Made by a program: the position numbers and the translations under genes
Part shown: positions 53,328 to 62,782 of the stretch, in pieces
Layout: each line of letters starts with the position of its first letter
Numbering within the stretch: the stretch's first letter is position 1
Assembly: GCA_016212515.1 (NCBI GenBank)
Contig: JACRFZ010000029.1
Location: 1 to 64,000 of the forward strand
Direction of reading: 5' to 3'
Length of the DNA: 64,000 nt
Source: Candidatus Melainabacteria bacterium
GTDB taxonomy: Bacteria; Cyanobacteriota; Vampirovibrionia; Obscuribacterales; Obscuribacteraceae
The notes under the pieces: model-generated
What the model saw: only the letters and a program-made list of their open reading frames with translations
What the model was told of the DNA's origin: nothing
The model's database searches: none

Positions 53328-54294
53328 GCTCAGTCTTCTTGCTCTGGCGGCGGGGCTTGTCTTGTGGATGGCTCAACCAATGGAGCCGGGCTACTGTTAC
53401 GACGCAGGCAACCCGGCTCTCACTCAAATAACAAGAGCCTACGGACCGGAGAGAGCACAGACCCTGGATATATACAGCGCCAGAACAAACACCACGGGCA
53501 CTACAGGCACCGTTGCCACCGCCGGCGCCACTACCGCAAGCAACGCTTCAAAACCGCGACTGAAGCCAATTATGTTTGCCGTACACGGGGGCGCCTGGAG
53601 CGGCGGAGACAAAGAAGACAAAGCTTTTGGGAAAGAGAGAGCCGCCTATTTTGTCAACCGGGGCTTTCTCTATATCAGCATTAACTACCGGCTGGCACCA
53701 GCAAACAAGCATCCCAAACAACTGCAAGATCTCGAAAATGCCCTGCGCTACGTGCTCAACCATAGCTCTGAGGTAGGCGGCGACAAAACAAGAGTCTACT
53801 TGCTCGGCCATTCCGCCGGCGGTCACCTGGCAGCCTTGCTGGCAGCCAGCCTCCACAAGCACGGCAGCCTGGAGCTAAGTTCCATCAAATCACTGATCTT
53901 GCTTGACCCGGCTGCTCTCGATTTGAGCCAGACTTATCAAAGGGCGAACCAAATGGACAGAGCCATTCTCAAAGCCGTCTTCGGTGACGACCCCGCCAGG
54001 TTAAATTCCGCCTCGCCCCTAGAGCTTCTGCGGCGGCCGAGCAGCACAAACCCAATCGGCAAACCGGCGCTCAGTCTTCTCATTGCACTTTCCAGCGACT
54101 GGCGCCTGAAAAAGGATAAGGCGGTACAGTTTATCTCCGCCTGTCAGCGAGCCAAATTGGCAGACTACGGACAGGTGGTGATGGTAGAAGAAAGAAACCA
54201 CAATACCCTCATCGAAAGACTGGGAGAGCCCGGTGAAAAGTTGACCTCGCTACTCAATCACTTTCTCAAAGAATCCAGCGACAAGCAGCATTAA
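53302..54294 (+). CDS. Exported alpha/beta-hydrolase (lipase/esterase)
   Basis: A 330-residue secreted hydrolase with a TTG start inside the M23 gene (AAGGAAGG six bases upstream) and a signal peptide to about 33. Oxyanion motif HGGAWSGG near 95-102, nucleophile elbow GHSAGGHLAAL near 173, and catalytic His in ERNHNTLIE near 300 are present; the acid is likely D near 272 (SSDWRLKK). It belongs to the hormone-sensitive-lipase-like group. A Thr/Gly/Ala linker near 55-75 separates signal and domain. Confidence 0.88.
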   Translation: MSISRPPHKLSLLALAAGLVLWMAQPMEPGYCYDAGNPALTQITRAYGPERAQTLDIYSARTNTTGTTGTVATAGATTASNASKPRLKPIMFAVHGGAWSGGDKEDKAFGKERAAYFVNRGFLYISINYRLAPANKHPKQLQDLENALRYVLNHSSEVGGDKTRVYLLGHSAGGHLAALLAASLHKHGSLELSSIKSLILLDPAALDLSQTYQRANQMDRAILKAVFGDDPARLNSASPLELLRRPSSTNPIGKPALSLLIALSSDWRLKKDKAVQFISACQRAKLADYGQVVMVEERNHNTLIERLGEPGEKLTSLLNHFLKESSDKQH

Positions 54295-54405
54295 GTGTCG
54301 CTCCCGGTTCCGCTACTCAAAGCGTAAAGAATCACGCGAGTCAAAATTCCCATGGCAGAGCAATCCGAACCTCTAACCAGCCCTTGCAAAGGAACCAATT
54401 CACCA

Positions 54406-55317
54406 TTAATGCGGTTCGGCAAGGAAAGCCGGCGGAGGAATCAACCGCCTGACAGGCGGCGGCGGCACCAGGGACCTTATCACTTCCTTCGGAAGACCCC
54501 GTCCGTCATCCTTAATCAGCGGGTCTATAGACTTTACATCCCTGAAACCCGGTTGCTCGAATGCCAGATAATCACCGCTGGGAGGGTGAATTGCCGCATC
54601 ACCGTTGACTCTGTTTGTTGTCTCATTCGCAATAGTCCTAACTACTTTGCCAGTATCGCCGTTAAGTGCTTCGTCTCCCTGATAAACATTCCCGTCGAAA
54701 TCTCTTGCCAGCCTGAAGACCCCAGTGTCACCCGTTTTTGGATCAATCTCCAGACCCAGGGCGCCACTTCCATATACAAAACACTTACCGTCTGCTTTTG
54801 CAACAATCCTGGTATCCGCACCATTATTCTCCAGAGCCTTGTTAACTTCTCCAGCATAGCTCTTCAACTTTTCCGGATCTTTACCAAGGGTCTGAATGGT
54901 CTCTGCCAACTTCCCATTGTCGCCACTCAACAAAGCATTCGTAAGCGCACCCATTGCCTTGCGATCTGCCTCCGGAATGAGCCGGCTAAACTCCTTATCA
55001 ATGGTTTTCTGAGCCTGCTGACGCTCTGACTCGGAGACATCAGATGCGCTGCCGTTCAGTGCAGGAGACTTGTCTAACTTGTAAGAATGCTTTTTCTCCG
55101 ATTTCTCCGATCCATGAGACTCAATCACCACTTTCTTCTCAGGATTGAGAACATCTGCAGATTCTGCGGCTTTAACATGCGCCTCTCCTGGTGCCTTTAT
55201 GGGTGTAATATATTGACTAAAGTCTGGTCCAACATCGCCCTCACGTACTGCCTTCGGCGCCTCTTCCATGTGCCTGGGCACTGATTTTTCGCGGAAAGAC
55301 TCGACTGGTTCTGCCAT
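54406..55317 (-). CDS. Orphan protein with a charged N-terminus
   Basis: A 303-residue protein, ATG after AGAGGT. The first 100 residues are charged and disordered, including LNPEKKV, which echoes the NPEK repeat of the RlpA-like protein. The rest includes a compact domain (DGKCFVYGSGALGLEIDPKTGDTGVFRLARDF, then NGDAAIHPPSGDYLAFEQPGF). The function is unknown. A plus-strand frame across it is a shadow. It ends with a Pro-rich tail (PPPPVRRLIPPPA). Confidence 0.68.
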   Translation of the reverse strand: MAEPVESFREKSVPRHMEEAPKAVREGDVGPDFSQYITPIKAPGEAHVKAAESADVLNPEKKVVIESHGSEKSEKKHSYKLDKSPALNGSASDVSESERQQAQKTIDKEFSRLIPEADRKAMGALTNALLSGDNGKLAETIQTLGKDPEKLKSYAGEVNKALENNGADTRIVAKADGKCFVYGSGALGLEIDPKTGDTGVFRLARDFDGNVYQGDEALNGDTGKVVRTIANETTNRVNGDAAIHPPSGDYLAFEQPGFRDVKSIDPLIKDDGRGLPKEVIRSLVPPPPVRRLIPPPAFLAEPH

Positions 55318-55606
55318 TTACAATACCTCTATTGATAGAAAACACACAATCAGTTATCTGGCGCCTTTAGAAGGATTGGAGTAATGAAAGACTCCTGGTA
55401 AATCTCAGAAGCCCCTTTATCAAACGGCGACTATCCAGCATCCCGGCGGCATTTAACTATGCGACAATTCTGGAATATCATTTGTGTCAATTCCATGTCC
55501 AGCATAGGGAAAGGAGCATCGCACTGATAAGATCAAAATGCCATCGAATATTCATGGTGGTTAATCTCAGTTCTCGATTCAGCCGCTGAAACATCTGAAA
55601 TTACCT

Positions 55607-56245
55607 TTGAAACTCACCCAGCCATACTTCACCATCCCCTTGAGACTGGCACTGGCTACGCTTCTGTTGGTCGGGCTCTATGCCGTTAGTGTGGTCTGGA
55701 GAGTCAGTATGGCTGAATACCGTTACTTGGGCAGAAGCCAACTGTTACCGCTATCGCTCTCACCCAGACCATTTGAAGACGCTCCTGTTCCAGAGAGCTT
55801 TGGACAGAAGACATATCGGTTCAAGGCACCGGATGGACGAACCATAACAGTCTGGAATCAGAAGATAAACGGCTTCCAGCATGTCTACGGCTCCGGGCTG
55901 ACCTGTCTCGAACTAGGAGACTCACTCTCTGAACAGCTCTTCTGCATCAACGAGCTGATAGAGCTTACCTTCGACGGCAAAACACCGACGGCCCTGGACA
56001 GACTGGAGCGCAACAAAGACCTGGCAAACAATGCGCTGGGCAGATCAATCGCACATTCAATCAAAACACAGGGGCTAAACTACTCAGGGGCCGATGAAAC
56101 GTTGATGCAGGAATGTGCTCGGGCAGCCGAGTCCAGCCCAAGATTCTACGGGCACTGCCTGGACCCAAGGGTAAAGTCAATTGCAAACGAAGATCTGGGG
56201 AGTTCCTGGTTCCAACAGCTAGTGAAAGTGCTGGATCCACAATAG
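55607..56245 (+). CDS. Single-pass membrane orphan, 212 residues
   Basis: It starts at TTG 55607, the first plausible start before a membrane helix (LRLALATLLLVGLYAVSVVW). The soluble part has four Cys (LTCLELG, LFCIN, MQECARA, GHCLDP) and no recognised motif. It could be anchored facing the periplasm. Ribosome site weak. Confidence 0.6.
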   Translation: MKLTQPYFTIPLRLALATLLLVGLYAVSVVWRVSMAEYRYLGRSQLLPLSLSPRPFEDAPVPESFGQKTYRFKAPDGRTITVWNQKINGFQHVYGSGLTCLELGDSLSEQLFCINELIELTFDGKTPTALDRLERNKDLANNALGRSIAHSIKTQGLNYSGADETLMQECARAAESSPRFYGHCLDPRVKSIANEDLGSSWFQQLVKVLDPQ

Positions 56246-56355
56246 AAATTACCAGGACACCGGATCACCTCCAAACTGACGAAAGCAAATCAAATCATCC
56301 TAGATTCCGCTGCCAACATTGCTTCTCCACAAAGTCTGGAGGAGCTGCCCAACAA

Positions 56356-56994
56356 CTATTCAATAACACGCCTGGCAAGAGCCAGATGGGTCTTATACCA
56401 ACCGGCAAATTCGCGCACCTGCACACTGCCTGCATGTGAATCAATAATGTGGTCAGCGTCAATGAAAATCACCACATGCGATATCTTAGAGCGATCTGCC
56501 TTGAGAATATAAAGCAGATCGCCAGGCTCAAAAGCCTCACCCGCATTCAAGACTCTACCCGGCGCCAACCTGCCCTCCGCCTGTTTATGGACATCGCTGT
56601 TAAACTTAATTCCCAGCCCATAGTTGTAGACCCAGGCAGTAAAATTCGAACAATCCAGCCCCGGACCTTCTTCCGGCGACCAGGCTGGAATATGGTGATG
56701 CTTGTAGGGAAGCCCAATATACTTCTTAGCTACGGCAACGATGCGTGCTCTTTTCCACTGCACCGGATCACAGCCCGCCGGAACTTCTACGGGCGGGTAT
56801 ATTGCCTGGTGCGGTCCCCAGGAATTCAGCCGCCTGTTACCGTACCACTTGCTAGTCGGCAAATCGGACTCCGGCAGACTATCTCTGTAACCAAAGTCAG
56901 CCGTCAAAGACGGTAGCTCACCCTCAGAGGCAAAAGCAGGGGAGAGCAGGCAAGAGACTGCCACAGTCACAAACTGGAATTTTCTTGAGAGCAT
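56356..56994 (-). CDS. Exported NlpC/P60-family cysteine peptidase
   Basis: About 212 residues with a signal peptide to about 22. Catalytic Cys is in GLDCSNFTAWVYN near 112; His is in SKISHVVIFID near 180; GEAFEPGDLLYI precedes it as in the family. It hydrolyses gamma-D-glutamyl links in peptidoglycan, and the HIIDSHAGS segment supplies the third residue. The N-terminal 80 residues are an extra segment. Confidence 0.85.
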   Translation of the reverse strand: MLSRKFQFVTVAVSCLLSPAFASEGELPSLTADFGYRDSLPESDLPTSKWYGNRRLNSWGPHQAIYPPVEVPAGCDPVQWKRARIVAVAKKYIGLPYKHHHIPAWSPEEGPGLDCSNFTAWVYNYGLGIKFNSDVHKQAEGRLAPGRVLNAGEAFEPGDLLYILKADRSKISHVVIFIDADHIIDSHAGSVQVREFAGWYKTHLALARRVIE

Positions 56995-57155
56995 AAACCA
57001 AGGCAAAGAAGTTCTAATAGTCTCCAGAATACACTAACTTTCTCGAACATCTCAAAACTGCCCGGGCTGGAATCGTACTAACCTTCATCCAAATTCAGTC
57101 GCCTCAAGCACGCAGCAAACCCCAGCCTCCGGGAACGCGACAACCAAGCAAGGAA

Positions 57156-57719
57156 CTACCTCTGGGCCAGCCTGACTGAACCCTGCCTGGCTTCCTTCCG
57201 GAACTGCCAGGGCGGCAGCGGACGCGACTGCTGCCAGAGCCCCTTGCGACCATCCCGAGCCTTTGCCTGAGCCAACTTGTATTCTACAGCCTTGGGCGCA
57301 TACTGTTCATACCACCAGGCATAGCCGCGCTTCACAAGTTCCAGGTTCAAAACCCGCCGGTCGGGCAACACTACTTCTGCCAGGCTGCGATTGTAGCGAT
57401 CGCGACCGCTCTCCTTCACCAGCACCGTGCGCTTAAAGCACAGCGAAGCTGTGCAGGAACGCGCCACCTGCCCGAAATCCTGCTTCTTCTCGGGACAATC
57501 GATGAAATTGAGTCGCACCGTTTGCGGTGCGCCGTCGCGCATTACTTTTATAGTGTCACCATCGGACACACCAACCACAAGACCTCGAAAAAGCCGTTCT
57601 TTGGCCTGGGCCTCGGAGGGGAACAGTAGACAGAGCGAGAAAGCAGCAACAACAAAAAAGCGACCAGAGAGAACGCGAAGCCTGCCTGACATGTCGCAGG
57701 AAGGAAAGGTTTCGTGCAT
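57156..57719 (-). CDS. Exported staphylococcal-nuclease-like thermonuclease
   Basis: About 187 residues with a signal peptide (FFVVAAFSLCLLFPSEAQA). The SNase fold is clear: VSDGDTIKVMRDG, VRLNFIDCPE (supplying the catalytic Arg, the Asp and the Glu; a Cys replaces the usual Thr), YNRSLAEVVL (second Arg) and GYAWWYEQYAP. It would cut DNA and RNA outside the cytoplasm in a calcium-dependent way. The ATG at 57719 is used; 57752 is longer and 57692 would also keep the signal. Confidence 0.88.
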   Translation of the reverse strand: MHETFPSCDMSGRLRVLSGRFFVVAAFSLCLLFPSEAQAKERLFRGLVVGVSDGDTIKVMRDGAPQTVRLNFIDCPEKKQDFGQVARSCTASLCFKRTVLVKESGRDRYNRSLAEVVLPDRRVLNLELVKRGYAWWYEQYAPKAVEYKLAQAKARDGRKGLWQQSRPLPPWQFRKEARQGSVRLAQR

Positions 57720-57925
57720 GGGAAACTTTCTAGGTAATCGCCCTACCGGCAAATTACAATTAGATGAACGGTAAGCTACCGTTCAAATCATAGCGCGAAT
57801 TGCAGCGGGCATTTTCGGAAATACTGGCAAAAGCGCCCCCCAAGCAGGCACACCAGCCGCCTTCCGGCAATTGGCGCAAATTCTCAGGCAACATTTATCG
57901 GCCGAACTTTAAGCGATGATCTGAC

Positions 57926-59497
57926 TTACTTGCCGGCCAGCGCCGCTTTCTCTGCGGGCATGGTGGCCAGTAGCGGCGCCAGTTTTTCCTGAATGAGCGC
58001 CTTGGCTTTAACCAGGTCTACATCTTCGGCAACTTTAATATCGCGGCAGAGTTCGCCGAGAATCTCATCGCTGACAACACCGACATCCATGGCCAACTTG
58101 TAGGGGGCATTGCTGAAGGTGACCAGAGAGTAGCGTGAGCGGTACTCACCGGGGAAGTTCTTCTCAAGGATTTTCTCTACGGCTTTGAACATCAGGAAGC
58201 GCGGATCAGCAACTTTGTCGCGCATCTCGGTGAAGTTCTCCACGGCCATATCGGCAATGGCGTCACAATTGACTTTGCGGCGGCTGAACAGATCGTCGAA
58301 GATAGACTTCCAGTTGGAGCTGCCCTCTCTCATGCGGCGATGACCTTCACCGGAGTCTTTGCCGTCCCGCTTTTCTCCGGAGGCACGGTGATCGATGTAG
58401 AGATTGCCGCCCTTCTTAAGGTGGTCTTCTATGCATTCGTCAAGTACGGTCAGATCTTCAAAACCGCAGTTGGCGCCCTGCCCGTAAAAGGGCACAACGG
58501 CATGGGCGGCATCGCCGAGCAGTAGCGCCGAGCCGTCCACGTTCCAGGGACCGCTCTTGATGGTGTCCATATGACCGGTGGGGTTCTCGAAGAAGGTATC
58601 GGTTAGATTTTCGATGAGCGGCACGGCATCGGGGAATTCCTTCTGGAAGAATTCTTGCACTTCGTGCTTATCAGTTAGTTTCTCGAAACTGACCGGACCG
58701 GTAAAGGGCAGGAAGAGTGTGCAGGTATAGCTGCCTTCGAAGTTGGGCAGGGCGATCAGCATAAAACTGCCGCGTGGCCATATGTGCAGAGCATTGCGCT
58801 CCATGAGGAAGCCGCCGTCGGGAGCTGGCGGAATCACCAGTTCCTTATAGCCATAGTCAAGACGGGAAGTGGTAGCGCCGTAACCATCGCGCTTCATCAT
58901 TTCTTCCCTGAGTTTGGAAGCGGAGCCATCGGTGCCGATGACGATATCGGCGGCACATTTGTAAGGCACGGGAGCGCCACTTGCACCAGGAGCGAAACAA
59001 CTCTCATCTTCCAGCGTGAGAATGTTTTCTGCAAAGTCGATGTCAGAGGCTTTCTGCCGGAAGTGTATGCGCACTTTACCGCTGGCTTCGGCTTTGTCCA
59101 TGAGAAGTTTGTTGAGAGTAGCGCGGGAGATGGAGTTGATGCACTCGCTCTCGTCTTTGCCGTAGGGCTGGAAAACTAGTTCACCGGCTACGCCGTCGGC
59201 GGCCTTGGTGTGAATCATGCGACCCCGCATCTGCACGGCTTGAGCCAATACACTTGAGTCCATGCCGGCTTTCTCAAGGGCTCTGATACCACGGGTGGAG
59301 ATAGCCAGGTTAATGGAACGCCCGGCGGAAATAGTCTCTTTCCGCATATCAGGGCGTCTTTCAAAGAGATCTACTTGGAAGCCGCGACGGGCAAGAAATA
59401 CAGCCAACAGAGACCCAACCAGACCGGCCCCCACAAGTGCCACTTCCGTTTCATGACAGAGCGACACATTACCGGTAGTACCAGCATCCTTAGACAT
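57926..59497 (-). CDS. kmo: Kynurenine 3-monooxygenase
   Basis: A 523-residue FAD enzyme hydroxylating L-kynurenine to 3-hydroxykynurenine. FAD motif VALVGAGLVGSLLAVFLARRG near 20, the KMO-specific AGRSINLAIS near 58, and the second FAD motif GDAAHAVVPFYGQGANCGFED near 322 are present. It starts immediately after the kynU stop (TAGATG) with GGAGGG upstream, so the two are coupled. Its length exceeds bacterial KMO (about 460) by a C-terminal extension. Confidence 0.95.
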   Translation of the reverse strand: MSKDAGTTGNVSLCHETEVALVGAGLVGSLLAVFLARRGFQVDLFERRPDMRKETISAGRSINLAISTRGIRALEKAGMDSSVLAQAVQMRGRMIHTKAADGVAGELVFQPYGKDESECINSISRATLNKLLMDKAEASGKVRIHFRQKASDIDFAENILTLEDESCFAPGASGAPVPYKCAADIVIGTDGSASKLREEMMKRDGYGATTSRLDYGYKELVIPPAPDGGFLMERNALHIWPRGSFMLIALPNFEGSYTCTLFLPFTGPVSFEKLTDKHEVQEFFQKEFPDAVPLIENLTDTFFENPTGHMDTIKSGPWNVDGSALLLGDAAHAVVPFYGQGANCGFEDLTVLDECIEDHLKKGGNLYIDHRASGEKRDGKDSGEGHRRMREGSSNWKSIFDDLFSRRKVNCDAIADMAVENFTEMRDKVADPRFLMFKAVEKILEKNFPGEYRSRYSLVTFSNAPYKLAMDVGVVSDEILGELCRDIKVAEDVDLVKAKALIQEKLAPLLATMPAEKAALAGK

Positions 59498-60826
59498 CTA
59501 TTTTCCCTCCGCGGCAAAACGCCTGACTACTTCTGCAAATCTGAACACATCTTCGAAACTACAATAGAGCGGTGCCGGTGTAGCTCTGATTACATCGGGC
59601 TCGCGGAAATCACACACCACTCCTTCATCTTTGAATTTATCAAGGATGCCTTTGCCGCCCTGGAAACGCAGGCTCAACTGTGAGCCACGGTTGGCGGCGC
59701 CTGCAGGCGTGATAATGGAAAGATAACCAGGAGCAGCTTGAGCAGCGATCTCTTGCAAGAGGAATTCCATGAAGCCGGTCAGCTTGTCGCCCTTGGCACG
59801 AATTCTAGCCATGCCGGCACGGTCGAAGATCTCCAGTGAGGCGCGTAGAGCCGCCAACTGGAAGATGGGAGGATTAGACAATTGCCAACCTTCAGCGCCA
59901 GGTAGGGGCTCGAAACGATCAGGCATTTTGAAGCGATTAGCTTTGTTGTGTCCCCACCAACCGGCAAAGCGCGGCAGATCAAAAGACTGACTATGGCGTT
60001 CGTGCACGAAGCAGCCGGCCAATCCACCGGGGCCGGCGTTCAAATATTTGTAGGAACACCAGACGGCAAAATCGACCTGCCAGTCATGTAGTTTGAGAAG
60101 CAGGTTACCGGCACCATGCGCCAGATTCAGACCAAAGACAATACCGGCTTTATGAGCAGCTTGCACCAGGGTTTCTACATCAAAGGCCTGACCGGTGAGG
60201 TAGTTGACGTTGCCCAGCACAATCAAAGCCAGCTCGTCTTTGTTCTCTTCGATGAGCTTGAGCATGTCCTCGATGCGCAGTGTGTCTTCACCGGGTCGGG
60301 GCGTAAATTCCAGCAAGTGCTTTTCTACCGAAAAGCCATGGAAATTCAGTTGCGAAGCAACGGCATACTGATCGGAGGGAAAAGCACCTTTTTCGATGGC
60401 GATTTTGACCCGCTTGCCTTCGGGGCGATAAAAGGAAACCATCATCAGATGCAGGTTGGCGGTAAGGGTGTTCATCACCACCACTTCTGAGGGCAGGGCG
60501 CCCACAACTCGAGCCGACATCTCGGTTACGAATTCATGATAAGGCAACCAGGGGTGCCTGGCATGGAAATGCCCTTCCACACCCAGATCTGCCCAATCTT
60601 CCAGCTCTTCATTGATATATTCGCGGGTGCGCTTCGGCTCTAAACCAAGGGAATTGCCGGCCAGATAAACACAGCTTTCGCCATTTTTACCGCGCAGTTT
60701 AGCCGGCAAAATAAATTCCTGGCGAAACTCCTTCAACTCGTCCTGCTCGTCCATTGATCGAGCAAACTCAAGGCTGGCCTCAAAGTTGAAATGGGTCTGG
60801 GAATTGAGCAGTTCCGATTTAGTCAT
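59498..60826 (-). CDS. kynU: Kynureninase
   Basis: A 442-residue PLP enzyme cleaving 3-hydroxykynurenine to 3-hydroxyanthranilate and alanine. Conserved blocks are present: VYLAGNSLGLEPK near 52, the PLP Lys in SYKYLNAGPGG near 260, and FAGWWGHN near 300. It follows ACMSD by 21 bp and precedes kmo directly. Confidence 0.96.
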   Translation of the reverse strand: MTKSELLNSQTHFNFEASLEFARSMDEQDELKEFRQEFILPAKLRGKNGESCVYLAGNSLGLEPKRTREYINEELEDWADLGVEGHFHARHPWLPYHEFVTEMSARVVGALPSEVVVMNTLTANLHLMMVSFYRPEGKRVKIAIEKGAFPSDQYAVASQLNFHGFSVEKHLLEFTPRPGEDTLRIEDMLKLIEENKDELALIVLGNVNYLTGQAFDVETLVQAAHKAGIVFGLNLAHGAGNLLLKLHDWQVDFAVWCSYKYLNAGPGGLAGCFVHERHSQSFDLPRFAGWWGHNKANRFKMPDRFEPLPGAEGWQLSNPPIFQLAALRASLEIFDRAGMARIRAKGDKLTGFMEFLLQEIAAQAAPGYLSIITPAGAANRGSQLSLRFQGGKGILDKFKDEGVVCDFREPDVIRATPAPLYCSFEDVFRFAEVVRRFAAEGK

Positions 60827-60847
60827 GCCTGGTTTTTACCTCTTTCA

Positions 60848-61855
60848 TCATATAGATTCAAGCCCCAACCACTTGAGGGCGGTACCGTAGAGTAGCTTGT
60901 CTTTCACCTGTTGACTGAGCGCAAGCTGGCTTGCCTCAATGAGCTTACCCGGCTCAGCTTCACCAAGTGGGAAGGGATAATCGGTGCCCAGACAAATACA
61001 GTCGGCACCAAAGAGATCAAGGATGTATTGGAGAGCGCGCCCGTCGTGCACGAGGCTGTCTACGAAGAATTTGCCCACATAGTGGCTGGGTGGGTGGGGA
61101 TTGTCCACGGCACAAAGATCAGGTCTGGCCTCAAAGCCATGCTCGATACGGCCAAGGGTAAAGGGAAAGGCACCGCCACCATGGGCGAAGGCAACTCTCA
61201 GCTTGGGCAAGCGCTCAAATACACCGCCAAAAATCATGGATGAAATGGCCAGGGAAACTTCAGCAGGCATGCCGACCAGCCAGGGCAGCCAATATTTGGT
61301 CATGCGAGCTTCGCCCATCATGTCCCAGGGATGCACAAAAATTGCCGCCCCCAGTTTCTCGGCCTCGGCAAAAACGGGAAAGAGGCGCTCATCGGAAAGG
61401 TTCATATCTTCCACATGTGAGCCTATTTGTACCCCTTGCATGCCCAGCTCTTTGACGCAGCGCACCAACTCGGCACAGGCCATATCGGTGTCTTGCAGGG
61501 GCAAGGTGCCAAGCCCGTAAAAGCGATCGGGATTTTGAGCGACAACCTCAGCCAGATGGTCGTTGAGAAAGCGCGCGGAGTTAAGACCGTCTTTGGGTTT
61601 AGCCCAGTAGTTGAACATGACGGGCACTGTAGAAAGCACCTGCTTAGCCACCCCGGTCTGCTCCATGTCCTTGACTCGGGCGGCGCCGCTCCAGAGATTC
61701 TCTTCCACTTCCCGAAAGAACTTACCGTCATCGCGCATCATGCGGGCGCAACATGGTTTGTGATGCTCTAGGCGAATAAAGCCGCCGTAACCGAATTCAC
61801 TTTTCCAGTCAGGCAAATTTTCCGGCAGCAGATGGGTGTGAATATCGATTTTCAA
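60848..61855 (-). CDS. Aminocarboxymuconate-semialdehyde decarboxylase
   Basis: A 335-residue amidohydrolase-fold enzyme converting the unstable product of 3-HAO to 2-aminomuconate semialdehyde, diverting it away from quinolinate. Zinc ligands are H6/H8 in DIHTH, a His in FVHPWDMMG near 174, and D in GTDYPFPLG near 291. The start is TTG with GGAGG 10 bases upstream. Order and pathway fit the neighbours. Confidence 0.93.
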   Translation of the reverse strand: MKIDIHTHLLPENLPDWKSEFGYGGFIRLEHHKPCCARMMRDDGKFFREVEENLWSGAARVKDMEQTGVAKQVLSTVPVMFNYWAKPKDGLNSARFLNDHLAEVVAQNPDRFYGLGTLPLQDTDMACAELVRCVKELGMQGVQIGSHVEDMNLSDERLFPVFAEAEKLGAAIFVHPWDMMGEARMTKYWLPWLVGMPAEVSLAISSMIFGGVFERLPKLRVAFAHGGGAFPFTLGRIEHGFEARPDLCAVDNPHPPSHYVGKFFVDSLVHDGRALQYILDLFGADCICLGTDYPFPLGEAEPGKLIEASQLALSQQVKDKLLYGTALKWLGLESI

Positions 61856-61893
61856 AACTGGTCAGCCTCCGAGTGTCGCCCAGCGAACCGCAG

Positions 61894-62409
61894 TTAAACC
61901 GGCTTTGTAGTGCGAGTGCCGCATTTCTTACAGGTTGTATGCTCAGGTGAGGCATAGAACCTTTCAAAAATGGGCTGAAACTGAGTGACAATGTTGGTTA
62001 GATGGAAGTACTCTTCATAAAGTTTCTCGCCGCAGTTCTGGCAAAACCAGACGAAACCGTCCTGTTCTCCTTCCTGACGCTTCTTCTCGATCACCAGACC
62101 GACAGTTTTTTCCGGCCTCTGGGGGCTGTGTGGCACACCGGGCGGCAAAAGGAAGATCTCGCCTTCTTTGATAGGAACATCTTGCAGTTTGCCTTCATCG
62201 AAGACCTTCAATACCATGTCGCCTTCGACCTGATAGAAGAATTCCTCGCCCTCATTCACATGGTAGTCGGTACGCTTGTTTGGTCCGCCCACAACCATGA
62301 CAATAAATTCGCGGTCTTCCCAGATTAGCTTGTTACCCACAGGCGGTTTCAAGAGGTGCCGATTGTCGTCAATCCATTTCTTGAAGTTGAGGGTTGAAAG
62401 TCGTCCCAC
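61894..62409 (-). CDS. 3-Hydroxyanthranilate 3,4-dioxygenase
   Basis: A 171-residue cupin ring-opening enzyme. Catalytic iron ligands are His/Glu in [13 protein letters not shown] and a His in GVPHSPQRP. The bacterial-type second iron site is the pair CQNC and CKKC in the C-terminal third. The GTG start at 62409 is chosen because GGGAGGT lies 5 bases upstream; a longer frame to 62514 adds a non-family leader. It is first in the kynurenine operon. Confidence 0.94.
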   Translation of the reverse strand: MGRLSTLNFKKWIDDNRHLLKPPVGNKLIWEDREFIVMVVGGPNKRTDYHVNEGEEFFYQVEGDMVLKVFDEGKLQDVPIKEGEIFLLPPGVPHSPQRPEKTVGLVIEKKRQEGEQDGFVWFCQNCGEKLYEEYFHLTNIVTQFQPIFERFYASPEHTTCKKCGTRTTKPV

Positions 62410-62782
62410 AAATACCTCCCGCAGCCAACACTTAACCATGACGATGTTAAGGGAAACAAAGTTCAGGAAGAGAGGCGTCCCAAGCGATGAATTATCTTGT
62501 GGAAACAGCCCCAAGACCTCACGCTGTAAGTCTACAGAGCGAAAGTGCCGATCGGGGATAAATCAGATAAGCTTTATATGCACAAAAGGTGGTAGTGGCG
62601 GCACTGAAGATGGCATTTTTCAGAAAAAGTCCCAGATCCGCACTGCAAAATTGCCTTGTTCGAGAGTTTTCAGGCCACCTTGGGCGGAAAAGCCAGAACA
62701 GCACCGATTCAGATTGCAAATCTCTAATATGCCATGGTTTCCACTTTGCCCCCTTGCATTCCCCGGTGTTAAAAGCGGCTCT
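62410..62782. other. Noncoding region upstream of the kynurenine operon
   Basis: About 370 bases without a supported gene. It holds a CCGATCGG palindrome (62548-62555) and a CTTAAC/GTTAAG inverted repeat (62431-62436, 62446-62451), and should contain the operon promoter. No -35/-10 pair was convincing. The 3' end of the TPR gene follows. Confidence 0.5.

Noticed and set aside
54352-55029. 225-residue plus-strand frame
   Set aside because: It is antisense to a minus-strand gene with a ribosome site and coherent protein; no motif in the plus frame.
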